21,857 nucleotides of DNA from Lawsonibacter sp. (GCA_022798155.1 JAAWLY010000012.1:1-21857); one strand, 5' to 3'. Positions 1 to 7,536 are shown, counted from the stretch's first letter. The notes: generated from the letters alone by a model not told the origin. Program-made: numbers and translations.

Positions 1-415
1 GGAGGTGCCCGTCATCTCGGTGATTACCGGGGAGGGGGGCAGCGGCGGGGCGCTGGCCCTGGCCGTGGCCAACCGGGTGCTCATGCTGGAGCACGCGGTC
101 TACTCCGTCCTCTCCCCCGAGGGCTTCGCCTCCATTTTGTGGAAGGACGCCTCCCGGGCGGGGGAAGCCTGCGCCGTGATGAAGCTCACCGCCCAGGACC
201 TGCGCCGGGGCGGGATTGTCCAGGGGGTGCTGCGGGAGCCCGAGGGCGGGGCCCACACCGACTGGCCGGCCATCTTCCGCACGCTGGACGCCGCCCTGGT
301 GAAGGAGCTGGCCGGGCTGGAGAAGCTGAAGGGCCCGGCCCTGGCAAAGCAGAGATATGACATGTTCCGGGCCATGGGGCAGGGTCTGCCCCCGGCCAGG
401 GAGGAGGAGCCATGA
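1..415 (+). CDS. accA: Acetyl-CoA carboxylase carboxyltransferase subunit alpha (C-terminal part)
   Basis: This is the 3' end of a gene that begins before the window; the reading frame is open from base 2. The carboxyltransferase alpha subunit works with AccD to move the carboxyl group from carboxybiotin to acetyl-CoA, giving malonyl-CoA for fatty-acid synthesis in the cytoplasm. The visible part has the crotonase-fold oxyanion stretch GEGGSGGALALA, then VYSVLSPEGFASILWKD and a KLTAQDL segment typical of AccA C-termini. The stop codon overlaps the fabH start as ATGA, so the two are translationally coupled within one fatty-acid synthesis operon. An internal GTG at base 5 is not a real start, because the conserved core continues upstream of it. 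The family call is secure; the N-terminal half cannot be seen. Confidence 0.95.
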   Translation, partial: EVPVISVITGEGGSGGALALAVANRVLMLEHAVYSVLSPEGFASILWKDASRAGEACAVMKLTAQDLRRGGIVQGVLREPEGGAHTDWPAIFRTLDAALVKELAGLEKLKGPALAKQRYDMFRAMGQGLPPAREEEP

Positions 416-1353
416 GCGCGCCCCGGATTTTAGCCACCGGCCGGTGTCTGCCCCAGCGGGTGGTGACCAACGAGGAGCTGAGCCGGAGGGTGGACACCTC
501 GGATGAGTGGGTATTCAGCCGCACCGGTATCCGCAGCCGGCATTTCTGCGTGGAGGAGACCGGCCTTGATTTAGCGGCGAAGGCCGCCTGCCAGGCCATG
601 GACCGGGCGGGGGTCACGGTGGCGGACGTCGGGGTATGCATTGTGGCCACCTTCACCCCCGACCACGCCAGCCCCTCCACCGCCTGCCTGCTCCAGCGGG
701 AGCTGGGGCTGGAGGAGGACACAGTCTGCTTTGATGTAAACGCCGCCTGTGCCGGCTTTCTCTACGGCCTGAAAACCGCCCACGCCCTGCTGAGCGATTC
801 CCCCCGGCCCTGCGCCCTGATTGTGGGGGCGGAGGTCATCAGCCGGGTGATGGACATGACCGACCGGAACACCTGCGTCCTCTTTGGGGACGGGGCGGGG
901 GCGGCGGTGGTCCGGAGGGAGGAGAGCCGCATCTGGCACACCGTATTTGGCACGCGGGGCGACCGGTCCAGCATCCGGGTTCAAGGGCCGGGACCGGCGC
1001 CTGCCGCCATCCACATGGACGGCAAGGCGGTGTTCCGCTTCGCGGTGGAGGTGGTGGAGAAATCCATCCGACAGCTTTTAGCGGCGGAGGGGCTGAGCTC
1101 CATCAACGACCTGGACCTGGTGGTGTGCCACCAGGCCAACGCCCGGATCATCGACTTTGTGGCCAAGCGTCTCGGGGCCCGGGAGGGCCTGTTCTACAAG
1201 AACATGGACCGCTGCGGCAACACCTCCGCCGCCAGCATCCCCATCGCCCTGGACGAGCTGGCGGAGTCAGGACAGCTCAGGCCCGGCATGCGGATTGTGA
1301 CAGTGGGCTTCGGCGGCGGGCTGACCTGGGCCGGGGCGCTGCTGCGGTGGTGA
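412..1353 (+). CDS. fabH: Beta-ketoacyl-ACP synthase III (FabH)
   Basis: FabH starts fatty-acid chains by condensing an acyl-CoA primer with malonyl-ACP. The 313-aa product has the usual family length and the full thiolase-fold triad: Cys113 in the AACAGFLYGL motif, His240 in CHQANARIID and Asn270 in GNTSAASIP. The N-terminal DTSDEWVFSRTGIRSRHF segment and the C-terminal GFGGGLTWAGALLRW are typical. The ATG overlaps the accA stop by four bases, which fixes the start. Downstream, a gap of about 106 bp separates it from fabK. In streptococcal-type clusters acpP sits in this position, but here there is only hairpin-forming GC-rich DNA. FabH often sets the straight- versus branched-chain primer preference; that cannot be read from the sequence. 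Confidence 0.97.
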   Translation: MSAPRILATGRCLPQRVVTNEELSRRVDTSDEWVFSRTGIRSRHFCVEETGLDLAAKAACQAMDRAGVTVADVGVCIVATFTPDHASPSTACLLQRELGLEEDTVCFDVNAACAGFLYGLKTAHALLSDSPRPCALIVGAEVISRVMDMTDRNTCVLFGDGAGAAVVRREESRIWHTVFGTRGDRSSIRVQGPGPAPAAIHMDGKAVFRFAVEVVEKSIRQLLAAEGLSSINDLDLVVCHQANARIIDFVAKRLGAREGLFYKNMDRCGNTSAASIPIALDELAESGQLRPGMRIVTVGFGGGLTWAGALLRW

Positions 1354-1461
1354 TTGGCCACAGGGCGCCGAGGGCGGCGCCCCCTGCATGCGTTTCGTAG
1401 GGACCGCCGCCTTCGGCGGCCCGCCTCAAGAGGGCGGACCCATTTAAAAGGAGTGCAAACC
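1354..1461 (+). repeat. Hairpin-rich GC spacer between fabH and fabK
   Basis: The spacer contains GCCGCC-ttc-GGCGGC (1406-1420), followed by a looser CCGCC...GGCGG pairing (from 1421). It also has a TAGGGACCGCC stretch that weakly recalls the end sequence of the dispersed element at 5387-5464. No T-tract follows the hairpins, so it is unlikely to be a terminator. The fabK ribosome site AAAGGAGT lies at 1447-1454. It is probably an intergenic repeat that leaves the operon transcript continuous; family membership is uncertain. Confidence 0.4.
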
Positions 1462-2400
1462 ATGAAATTAAACGAAATCCTGGGGACGGAGTTCCCCATT
1501 ATCCAGGGCGGCATGGCCAACATCGCCACCGGAGAATTTGCCGCCGCCGTGTCCAACGCCGGAGCCCTGGGGCTCATCGGCGCGGGGGGGATGAACGCGG
1601 AACAGCTGAGGGATCAGATCCGGAAGTGCAAGTCCCTCACCGACAAGCCCTTTGGGGTGAATATCATGCTGATGAACCCCGCCGCCCCGGAGATGGCGAA
1701 GGTTGTCATTGAGGAGGGCGTCGCAGTGGTCACCACCGGGGCCGGGGTGCCCAGCCAGTTTGTCCCAGCCTGGAAGGAGGCGGGGGTAGCGGTGTTCCCC
1801 GTGGTCCCCGCCACCACCCTGGTCAAGCGGCTGGAGCCCCTGGGGGTGGATGGCTTCATCGCCGAGGGCACTGAGTCGGGGGGCCATGTGGGGGAGCTGA
1901 CTACTATGGCCCTGGTGCCCCAGGTCTGTGAGTGTACCGATCTGCCTGTCATTGCCGCCGGGGGCATCGCCTCGGGTCGGCAGCTGGCCGCCGCCTTCGC
2001 CCTGGGGGCCTGCGGGGCCCAGGTGGGCACCTGTCTGCTGGTAAGTGAGGAGTGCCCCATCCACGACAACTACAAGCAGGCCGTTCTCAAGGCCAAGGAC
2101 AGCGACACCACTGTCACCGGCCGGTCGGTAAACGCCCCGGTGCGCATTCTGAAAAACCAGATGTCCCGGGAGTATCTGAAACAGGAGCGGGCCGGGGCCA
2201 GCCGGGAGGAGCTGGAGAAGTATACCTTAGGCTCCCTGCGCCGGGCGGTCTTTGAGGGCGACACCAAAACCGGTTCGCTGATGTGCGGCCAGGTGGCCGG
2301 GATGCTCCACGAGATCCGTCCCCTGCGGGCCATCCTGGAGGAGCTGTGCGGCGGATGCGATGAGACAATCCGCCAGTTGGCCGGGGAGGTTTCCCTATGA
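1462..2400 (+). CDS. fabK: Enoyl-ACP reductase II, FMN-dependent (FabK)
   Basis: FabK performs the last reduction of each elongation cycle, enoyl-ACP to acyl-ACP, using NAD(P)H through bound FMN. The 312-aa protein is a TIM barrel of the nitronate monooxygenase/FabK family. It starts MKLNEILGTEFPIIQGGMAN and has GVNIMLMNP, the catalytic-type EGTESGGHVG stretch (His142), PVIAAGGIASG for phosphate binding and CGAQVGT. I chose the ATG at 1462, not the longer open frame from 1354. AAAGGAGT sits at a good distance, and family similarity starts at this methionine. FabK is unrelated to FabI and is intrinsically insensitive to triclosan (established knowledge). The stop overlaps the fabD start as ATGA. 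Confidence 0.96.
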   Translation: MKLNEILGTEFPIIQGGMANIATGEFAAAVSNAGALGLIGAGGMNAEQLRDQIRKCKSLTDKPFGVNIMLMNPAAPEMAKVVIEEGVAVVTTGAGVPSQFVPAWKEAGVAVFPVVPATTLVKRLEPLGVDGFIAEGTESGGHVGELTTMALVPQVCECTDLPVIAAGGIASGRQLAAAFALGACGAQVGTCLLVSEECPIHDNYKQAVLKAKDSDTTVTGRSVNAPVRILKNQMSREYLKQERAGASREELEKYTLGSLRRAVFEGDTKTGSLMCGQVAGMLHEIRPLRAILEELCGGCDETIRQLAGEVSL

Positions 2401-3332
2401 AATTGGCCTTTGTATACGCCGGCCAGGGCAGCCAGCATGTGGGCATGGGAAAGGATTTCTATGAGGAATTTCCTGGCTTTGCCAATATTTTTGACCATGC
2501 TCCGGTGGATTTCGACCTGAAACAGCTGTGCTTTGATGGGCCGGAGGAGCGGCTGTCCCAGACCCGCTTTACCCAGCCCTGTATGGCGGCCTTCGCCGTG
2601 GGGGTGACCGATTTGCTGTATCAGGAGGGGATTCGTCCCCAAGTGGCGGCGGGGCTGTCATTGGGGGAGTACTCCGCTCTCTACGCCGCCGGGGTGTTCA
2701 GCCGGGGGACGGTAATCGCTACGGTGGCCTTCCGGGGGAAGGCCATGGAGGAGGCCGCCGCCGGCCTGGAGTGCGGTATGACCGCCGTGCTGGGCCTGGA
2801 CCGGGAGAAACTCCGGCAGGCCTGCGAGGAAGCGGCGGAGCTGGGCGTGGTTCAGATTTGCAACTACAACTGTCCCGGCCAGCTGGTAATCGGCGGGGAG
2901 CGGGCGGCGGTAGACCGGGCCGGGGAGATTGCCCGGGAGCTGGGGGCCAAGCGGTGTATGGCGTTGAAGGTCAGCGGCCCCTTCCACACCCGGCTGATGA
3001 AGCCCGCCGGCGAGGCCCTGGCGGAACATTTCCGAAAGGTCAGCTTTGGCGCGATGGCCCTCCCCGTCTACTTCAACTGCAAGGGCGGTCCCATGGAAGC
3101 GGGGGACACCGTCCCCGCCCTGCTGGAGAAGCAGGTGCAGTCCTCCGTCTGCTGGGAGGACACCCTCCGGCGCATGGCGGCGGATGGGGTGGACACGGCG
3201 GTGGAAATTGGGCCGGGAAAGACCCTGTCCGGCTTTTTCAAAAAGACCGCCCCGGCCATCAAGACCTATCACATCGACACAGCGGCGGACTTTCACAGCG
3301 TGGTGTCCGCCCTGAAAGGAGAGCTGGCATGA
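2397..3332 (+). CDS. fabD: Malonyl-CoA:ACP transacylase (FabD)
   Basis: FabD moves malonyl groups from CoA to acyl carrier protein, supplying the extender for FabH and FabF. The 311-aa product opens with the family signature AFVYAGQGSQHVGMG. Its nucleophile is Ser88 in GLSLGEYSALYAAG and the catalytic histidine is His197 in SGPFHTRLM; VAFRGKAM carries the conserved arginine. The nucleophile elbow reads GLSLG, where the textbook form is GHSLG. Ser and the second Gly are kept, so the enzyme should be active. It overlaps fabK upstream and fabG downstream by four bases each, implying tight translational coupling. Confidence 0.97.
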   Translation: MKLAFVYAGQGSQHVGMGKDFYEEFPGFANIFDHAPVDFDLKQLCFDGPEERLSQTRFTQPCMAAFAVGVTDLLYQEGIRPQVAAGLSLGEYSALYAAGVFSRGTVIATVAFRGKAMEEAAAGLECGMTAVLGLDREKLRQACEEAAELGVVQICNYNCPGQLVIGGERAAVDRAGEIARELGAKRCMALKVSGPFHTRLMKPAGEALAEHFRKVSFGAMALPVYFNCKGGPMEAGDTVPALLEKQVQSSVCWEDTLRRMAADGVDTAVEIGPGKTLSGFFKKTAPAIKTYHIDTAADFHSVVSALKGELA

Positions 3333-4072
3333 GCTTGGAAGGAAATGTGGCCCTGGTCACCGGCGGCAGCCGGGGGATCGGACGGGCCGTGTGCGTGGAG
3401 CTGGCCCGGCGCGGGGCGGCTGTGGCCGTCAACTACGGGGGCAGCGCCGCCGCGGCGGAGGAGACGGTGCGGCTGTGCCGGGAGCTGGGGGTGGAAGCGG
3501 AAGCCTTCCAGGCCGACGTGGCCGACCCCGCCGCCTGCGGCGCCCTGGTGGAGGCAGTGAAGGAGCGCTTCGGCCGGCTGGACATTCTGGTGAACAACGC
3601 CGGTATCTCCCGGGACGGCCTGCTTATGACCGCCAAGGAGGAGGACTTCGTCAAGACCCTGGACACCAACCTGAAGGGGACCTACTTCTGCACCCGGGCG
3701 GCGGCCAAGGTGATGCTGCGCCAGAAGTACGGGCGGATCGTCTGCCTGTCCAGCGTGGTGGGCCTGCGGGGCAACCCGGGCCAGACCGCCTACGCCGCCA
3801 GCAAGGCGGGGGTGCTGGGGCTGGTGAAGGCGGCGGCCAAGGAGCTGGCCGGGCGGGACATCACCGTCAACGCGGTGGCCCCCGGCTATATCGAGACGGA
3901 CATGACCGCCGCCCTGCCGGAGAAGGCCAGGCAGGCCATGCTGGCCACCGTCCCCAAGGGCCGCCCCGGCGCGCCGGAGGAGGTGGCCCGGGCGGCGGCC
4001 TTCTTCGCGGAGCGGGAGTCCGGCTACATCACCGGCCAGGTGCTGTGCGTGGACGGCGGCATGGCCGTTTGA
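3329..4072 (+). CDS. fabG: 3-oxoacyl-ACP reductase (FabG)
   Basis: FabG reduces 3-ketoacyl-ACP to 3-hydroxyacyl-ACP with NADPH. It is a classical short-chain dehydrogenase of 247 aa. It has the cofactor glycine motif TGGSRGIG near the N-terminus, NNAGISRDGLL, and catalytic Ser142, Tyr155 and Lys159 (YAASK), with AVAPGYIETDM and a C-terminal GQVLCVDGGMAV. The start is the ATG that overlaps the fabD stop (ATGA). Although a longer frame is open upstream from 2771, that stretch runs through fabD in another frame and is spurious. A 70-bp gap with its own AAAAGGAG ribosome site separates it from fabF. Confidence 0.97.
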   Translation: MSLEGNVALVTGGSRGIGRAVCVELARRGAAVAVNYGGSAAAAEETVRLCRELGVEAEAFQADVADPAACGALVEAVKERFGRLDILVNNAGISRDGLLMTAKEEDFVKTLDTNLKGTYFCTRAAAKVMLRQKYGRIVCLSSVVGLRGNPGQTAYAASKAGVLGLVKAAAKELAGRDITVNAVAPGYIETDMTAALPEKARQAMLATVPKGRPGAPEEVARAAAFFAERESGYITGQVLCVDGGMAV

Positions 4073-4142
4073 GGGTTGGGCTTTGAAAAGGACGGCCCGA
4101 AACTTTGATGTTTGGCCCTATGATTAGAAAAGGAGAAGCGGA

Positions 4143-5381
4143 ATGGAAAAGCGCAGAGTGGTAATCACAGGAATGGGCACGGTGAACCCGGTGGGGAACT
4201 CCGTTTCCGAAAGCTGGGCGGCGGTGAAGGCCGGAAAGTGCGGCATCGGGCCCATCACCCGCTACGACACGGCGAATATGAAGGTAAAGCTGGCCGGCGA
4301 GGTGAAGGGCCTGGACCTGGACGGCCTGCTGGGCAAGCGGGAGACCAAGAAGATGGACCGCTTTACCCAGCTGGCCCTGGCGGCCGCCGAGGAGTGCATG
4401 GCGGATTCCGGCCTGAACCGGGACCAGGAGAACCTGGAGCGCTGCGGCGTGCTGATCTCCAGCGGCATCGGCGGCTTCGAGACGGTGGGCCAGGCCCACC
4501 AGCGGGGGGAAGCCCGGGGCTGGGACGGGGTGTCCCCCTTTATGATCCCCATGATCATCTCCAACATGGCGGCAGGCCACATGGCCATCCGCTATGGCTT
4601 CAAGGGGATGTGCTCCTGTGTGGTCACCGCCTGCGCCGGGGGGACCAACGCCGTGGGGGACGCCTTCCGCCATATCCGGGACGGCTACGGCGAGGTGATG
4701 CTGTGCGGCGGCGGGGAGGCGGCGGTAGTCCCCCTGGCCATGGGGGGCTTTACCGCCATGAAGGCCCTCCACGAGGGGAGCGATCCCCTCCGCGCCTCCA
4801 TCCCCTTCGACGCGGAGCGCTCCGGCTTTGTCATGGGGGAGGGGGCGGGGGTCCTGCTGCTGGAAGAGCTGAGACACGCCCAGGCCCGGGGGGCGAAGAT
4901 TTACGCGGAGGTGATTGGCTACGGGGCCAACTGCGACGCCCACCACATCACCGCCCCCGCCCCCGGCGGCGCGGGAGGCGCGGCCTGCATGGCCCAGGCC
5001 CTGGCCGACGGGGGGATCGCTCCCGAGACGGTGGACTACATCAACGCCCACGGCACCTCCACCCCCCTCAACGACGCCAGCGAGACGGCGGCCATCCACA
5101 CCCTGTTTGGTGACCACGCCAGAAAGCTGATGGTCAGCTCCACCAAGTCCATGACCGGCCACCTGCTGGGGGCGGCGGGGGCGGTGGAGGCCATCTTCAC
5201 CGCCCTGGCCCTGGGGGAGGGCTTTGTCCCAGCCACCATCGGCTATCAGGTCCCCGACCCGGCCTGCGACCTGGATATCATCCCCAACCGGGGCCGCCAG
5301 GCGGAGATTAAAATCGCCCTGTCCAACTCCCTGGGCTTTGGGGGCCACAACGCGGCCATTGTGCTGAAAAAGTGGGATTGA
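4143..5381 (+). CDS. fabF: Beta-ketoacyl-ACP synthase II (FabF)
   Basis: FabF is the elongating condensing enzyme, joining malonyl-ACP to the growing acyl-ACP. The 412-aa product has the KAS II catalytic set: Cys164 in VVTACAGGTNAVGDA, His303 in INAHGTSTPLND and His340 in KSMTGHLLGAAGAVEA. It ends with the glycine-rich NSLGFGGHNAAIVLKKWD. The start ATG follows AAAAGGAGAAG. It is the only elongating synthase visible here, so it probably handles both saturated and any unsaturated elongation, unless another copy lies elsewhere. The gap after it contains a small inverted-repeat element before fabZ. Confidence 0.97.
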   Translation: MEKRRVVITGMGTVNPVGNSVSESWAAVKAGKCGIGPITRYDTANMKVKLAGEVKGLDLDGLLGKRETKKMDRFTQLALAAAEECMADSGLNRDQENLERCGVLISSGIGGFETVGQAHQRGEARGWDGVSPFMIPMIISNMAAGHMAIRYGFKGMCSCVVTACAGGTNAVGDAFRHIRDGYGEVMLCGGGEAAVVPLAMGGFTAMKALHEGSDPLRASIPFDAERSGFVMGEGAGVLLLEELRHAQARGAKIYAEVIGYGANCDAHHITAPAPGGAGGAACMAQALADGGIAPETVDYINAHGTSTPLNDASETAAIHTLFGDHARKLMVSSTKSMTGHLLGAAGAVEAIFTALALGEGFVPATIGYQVPDPACDLDIIPNRGRQAEIKIALSNSLGFGGHNAAIVLKKWD

Positions 5382-5386
5382 CCCCC

Positions 5387-5464
5387 TGCAGGGGCGGATA
5401 GCATCCGCCCGTTTGAACGATACCTATCGCATTGTCGCGCAGGCGGCTGATGGCCGCCCCTACA
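5387..5464 (+). repeat. 78-bp MITE-like element with 11-bp terminal inverted repeats
   Basis: The element begins TGCAGGGGCGG (5387-5397) and ends CCGCCCCTACA (5454-5464). The second is the inverse complement of the first with one mismatch. Inside are two hairpins: GGGCGGAT-agc-ATCCGCCC (5392-5410) and GGCGGC-tgatg-GCCGCC (5442-5458). A near-identical left end recurs at 14081-14103 before dapF. It has no coding capacity and lies between the fabF stop and the fabZ ribosome site. This looks like a non-autonomous repeat family dispersed in gaps between genes. The copy number in the genome cannot be known from one window. Confidence 0.6.
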
Positions 5465-5487
5465 AAGAAGCAAGGAGGTTCCATGCA

Positions 5488-5955
5488 ATGGAGCTGAATA
5501 TCAACCAGATCGAGGCCATCCTGCCCCACCGCTACCCTTTCCTGCTGGTGGACAAGATTGTGGAGTGCCTCCCCGGGGAGGGGGCCAAGGGGATCAAGTG
5601 CGTCACCGCCAACGAGCCCTTCTTCCAGGGCCACTTTCCCGGCTTTAAGGTGATGCCCGGGGTGCTTATTATCGAGGCCCTGGCCCAGGTGGGGGCGGTG
5701 GCCATCCTGACGGAGGAGGGCAGCCGGGGCAAGCTGGCCCTCTTCGGGGGGATTAAGAACGCCCGATTCAAACGCCAGGTCCGCCCCGGCGACGTGCTGG
5801 AGTTATCCTGCCAGCTCACCGCCCGGAAGGGCCCGGTGGGCTTTGGCACGGCGGAGGCCCGAGTGGAGGGGAAGCTGGCCTGTAAGGCGGAGCTGACCTT
5901 TGCCCTGACAGACCGGCCCGGCTCCCCTTGCGAAGGGGAGGATTTTCTGGTATAA
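5488..5955 (+). CDS. fabZ: 3-hydroxyacyl-ACP dehydratase (FabZ)
   Basis: FabZ removes water from 3-hydroxyacyl-ACP to give trans-2-enoyl-ACP, the FabK substrate. It is a single hot-dog domain of 155 aa. Catalytic His49 lies in QGHFPGFKVMPG and Glu63 in IIEALAQVGA; the start MELNINQIEAILPHRYPFLL is typical. I chose the ATG at 5488 because AAGGAGG (5472-5478) sits nine bases before it. The longer frame from 5413 would be encoded by the upstream repeat. The last 14 or so residues, after the conserved core, are encoded by an inverted repeat (5922-5940) and a promoter for the next gene, so this tail looks like an addition rather than part of the fold. No FabA or FabM is visible, so the route to unsaturated lipids is unresolved. 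Confidence 0.96.
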   Translation: MELNINQIEAILPHRYPFLLVDKIVECLPGEGAKGIKCVTANEPFFQGHFPGFKVMPGVLIIEALAQVGAVAILTEEGSRGKLALFGGIKNARFKRQVRPGDVLELSCQLTARKGPVGFGTAEARVEGKLACKAELTFALTDRPGSPCEGEDFLV

Positions 5956-5974
5956 TGTCCTCAATTCGGAATTG
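5928..5974 (+). promoter_or_regulatory. Internal extended -10 promoter and palindromic operator candidate for the marR gene
   Basis: TTGCGA (5928-5933), a 17-bp spacer and TATAAT (5951-5956) form a promoter. TG one base before the -10 makes it a perfect extended -10. The -35 lies at the centre of CTCCCCTT-gcg-AAGGGGAG (5922-5940). A perfect 13-bp palindrome, CAATTCGGAATTG (5962-5974), falls on the predicted start of transcription. Both are natural sites for autoregulation by the MarR-type protein encoded just downstream. The promoter overlaps the end of the fabZ coding region. Promoter elements are seen directly; the operator role is inferred. Confidence 0.6.
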
Positions 5975-5990
5975 GAAGGGGAGGAACCAG

Positions 5991-6431
5991 GTGCTGGAGC
6001 AGAGCTTCGACCGGATCTATACCAAATTCAAGCTGCATTTTTATCAGGCGGTATTTTCCCGCTTTCAGACCCGGGAGGCCAGCCTGACGGCGGTGGAGAC
6101 CTTCTGTATGGAGATTATCCGGGCCCTGGATGAGCCCACGGTCAATGAGTTTGCCTCCTTTGCCAACATTTCCTCGCCCAACGCCGCCTACAAGGTGAAC
6201 AGCCTGATCCGGAAGGGCTATATCGAGAAGGTGCAGTCCCCCAGCGACCGGCGGGAATACCACCTGCGGCCCACCCGGAAGTTCCACGACTATTACAACC
6301 TGAGCAGCACCTATGTCCAAGAGGTGATGAACCGGGTGCGGGAGCGCTTTACTCCGGAGGAGGTGGCCCAGATGGACCGGGTGCTGGAGATTGTGGGCCG
6401 GGAGCTGATGCCAGAGGTAGAGCTGAAATAA
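5991..6431 (+). CDS. MarR-family transcriptional regulator, probable fatty-acid synthesis regulator
   Basis: This 146-aa protein is a winged-helix MarR-type DNA-binding regulator. The central segment FASFANISSPNAAYKVNSLI is the helix-turn-helix, followed by the wing in KGYIEKVQSPSDRREYHLRPT; the ends are helical dimerization segments. The GTG at 5991 is preferred because GGGGAGG lies six bases upstream. It also lies downstream of the promoter at 5928-5956, whereas upstream in-frame TTG/ATG codons would precede the transcription start. Its position at the end of the fab operon suggests a FabT-like role, sensing acyl chains and repressing fatty-acid genes. In streptococci fabT is at the front of the cluster; here it is last. 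Function is inferred from context, not from any ligand residue. Confidence 0.88.
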   Translation: MLEQSFDRIYTKFKLHFYQAVFSRFQTREASLTAVETFCMEIIRALDEPTVNEFASFANISSPNAAYKVNSLIRKGYIEKVQSPSDRREYHLRPTRKFHDYYNLSSTYVQEVMNRVRERFTPEEVAQMDRVLEIVGRELMPEVELK

Positions 6432-6450
6432 ACCGAAAAAGCAGAATAGA

Positions 6451-6489
6451 GGGGTGCAGGCACTGGGCCTGCACCCCGTTTGCGTTTTT
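6451..6489. terminator. Bidirectional terminator closing the fab operon
   Basis: A perfect 11-bp stem GGGGTGCAGGC / GCCTGCACCCC (6451-6461 and 6467-6477, loop ACTGG) is followed on the + strand by a T-rich run, GTTTGCGTTTTT. On the minus strand the same stem is followed by CTATTCTGCTTTTTC, a weaker T-tract. It can therefore stop both the fab operon and the converging adhesin-sortase operon, whose last reading frame ends at 6488. Confidence 0.85.
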
Positions 6490-6684
6490 ACTTTTTCCGT
6501 CTCCGTTCCAGGGTCAGGGCGGTCAGCCCGGCCAGGGAGGAGAGGAACAGGGCGCCCCACAGCGGAGCATTAAACTGGTCTCCCGGCCGGTGACCACCAC
6601 CGCGTTTGTTTGAACGTGCAGATGCATGGAGCGCAGGACGGGGTGGTTTTCCAGCGTGGTCTCTAGCTCCATGTCGATCCAATC
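6488..6684 (-). pseudogene. Frame-broken membrane-anchor tail downstream of the sortase
   Basis: After the sortase stop (6663-6665), coding character continues in other frames. One frame reads DWIDMELETTLENHPVLRSM and onward to VVVTG (about 6684-6575). Another frame then reads GDQFNAPLWGALFLSS, a hydrophobic helix and ERRRKK before a TAA at 6488. The last part looks like a cell-wall sorting tail or a C-terminal membrane anchor (Gly-Asp, hydrophobic span, positive end), but its upstream frame is interrupted. Two frame changes would be needed to make one protein. It may be a decayed extension of the sortase or the end of a lost surface protein. Sequencing error is less likely but cannot be excluded. 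Confidence 0.45.
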
Positions 6685-7469
6685 GCCGGGCCGGGGTCCG
6701 GCTGGTCCCGCAGGACGGCCTGGACAACCCAGCGGGTGGCGTGGCCCCGCTCGGTGCAGGTGGACAGGGTGAGGACATGGTCCTCAGGGGTTGGCTCAAC
6801 GCCGGTCTGGATGGCGGAGTGGGACAGGCAGAACTGGATAAACTCCTCTTTTGTCTGGTCCGCGTCCAGGCGGTAGACGATCTCCCGGACGCCCACCTCG
6901 TAGGCGGCGAAGATGTCGTATTGCCGCACGCCGTTTCCGTCGGCGAGGTAGACGCTGGGGTGGGCCTGGAAGAAGTCGGCGTCGGCGTAATGGCGCAGGG
7001 TGCCGAACATGGAGTCGTCCCGCATACGGTGGCCATAGATAATGGTGTTGAAGTCGCTGAAATCCTGAGCGTTCTGGCACTCCAGGTAGATAGAGCCGCC
7101 GGAGTTGCGCTGCTTGTTCCACAGGTGGTTGAGGTAGTAGGAGTTGTTGGAGGTCTGGAGCAGGGGGTAGGACAGCTCGGTGTCGGGGATAGCGATCCAG
7201 CCGATCACCTCGGGGTTGACCTGCTGGAGGGCGGCCAGGTCGATGGCGGCCAGGGTCTGCTGGAAGGAGGGCTGTTCAGACGAGTCGGGGGCGGACTGGT
7301 CCGCGGGTGGGGCAGGCTGGGACTGAGGCAGTCCGGCGGTTTCGGCGGCGGAGCGGTAGGACTGGGCGCTGCTGCGGTAGTCCAGCAGGGTTGTGGCGAT
7401 GTGCACGCCGCTGACCGCGAGAATGGCGGCCAGCAGAAGGGTGAGCGCCCAATAAATCCAGCGTTTCAA
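6663..7469 (-). CDS. Class B-type sortase
   Basis: Sortases are membrane-bound cysteine transpeptidases that cut a sorting motif on exported proteins and attach them to the cell wall or to each other. This protein has an N-terminal membrane segment (YWALTLLLAAILAVSG), a Ser/Pro/Gln-rich linker and the beta-barrel catalytic domain. The triad is His147 in IYGHRM, Cys238 in TLSTC and Arg246 in ATRWVV. TLSTC is the class B form. I prefer the TTG at 7469 (268 aa), ten bases after GGAGGT. A GTG at 7481 overlaps that ribosome site and would add four residues. It follows the adhesin gene by about 119 bp on the same strand with no separate promoter seen, so the adhesin is its likely substrate. The last residues after VLRDQPDP look aberrant. 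Confidence 0.9.
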   Translation of the reverse strand: MKRWIYWALTLLLAAILAVSGVHIATTLLDYRSSAQSYRSAAETAGLPQSQPAPPADQSAPDSSEQPSFQQTLAAIDLAALQQVNPEVIGWIAIPDTELSYPLLQTSNNSYYLNHLWNKQRNSGGSIYLECQNAQDFSDFNTIIYGHRMRDDSMFGTLRHYADADFFQAHPSVYLADGNGVRQYDIFAAYEVGVREIVYRLDADQTKEEFIQFCLSHSAIQTGVEPTPEDHVLTLSTCTERGHATRWVVQAVLRDQPDPGPAIGSTWS

Positions 7470-7536
7470 GGGGGACGGCACCTCCGTTCTGGGATGGAAT
7501 GATCAAAAGGCCAAAGGCCGTTGTTTTCGTTTTGAG

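Noticed and set aside
4098..4124. CTTTGATG stretch and TATGAT before fabF as a FabT-like box or promoter
   Set aside because: AAAC-tttgat-GTTT is only a short imperfect inverted repeat, it lacks the FabT symmetry, and no acceptable -35 lies at the correct distance.
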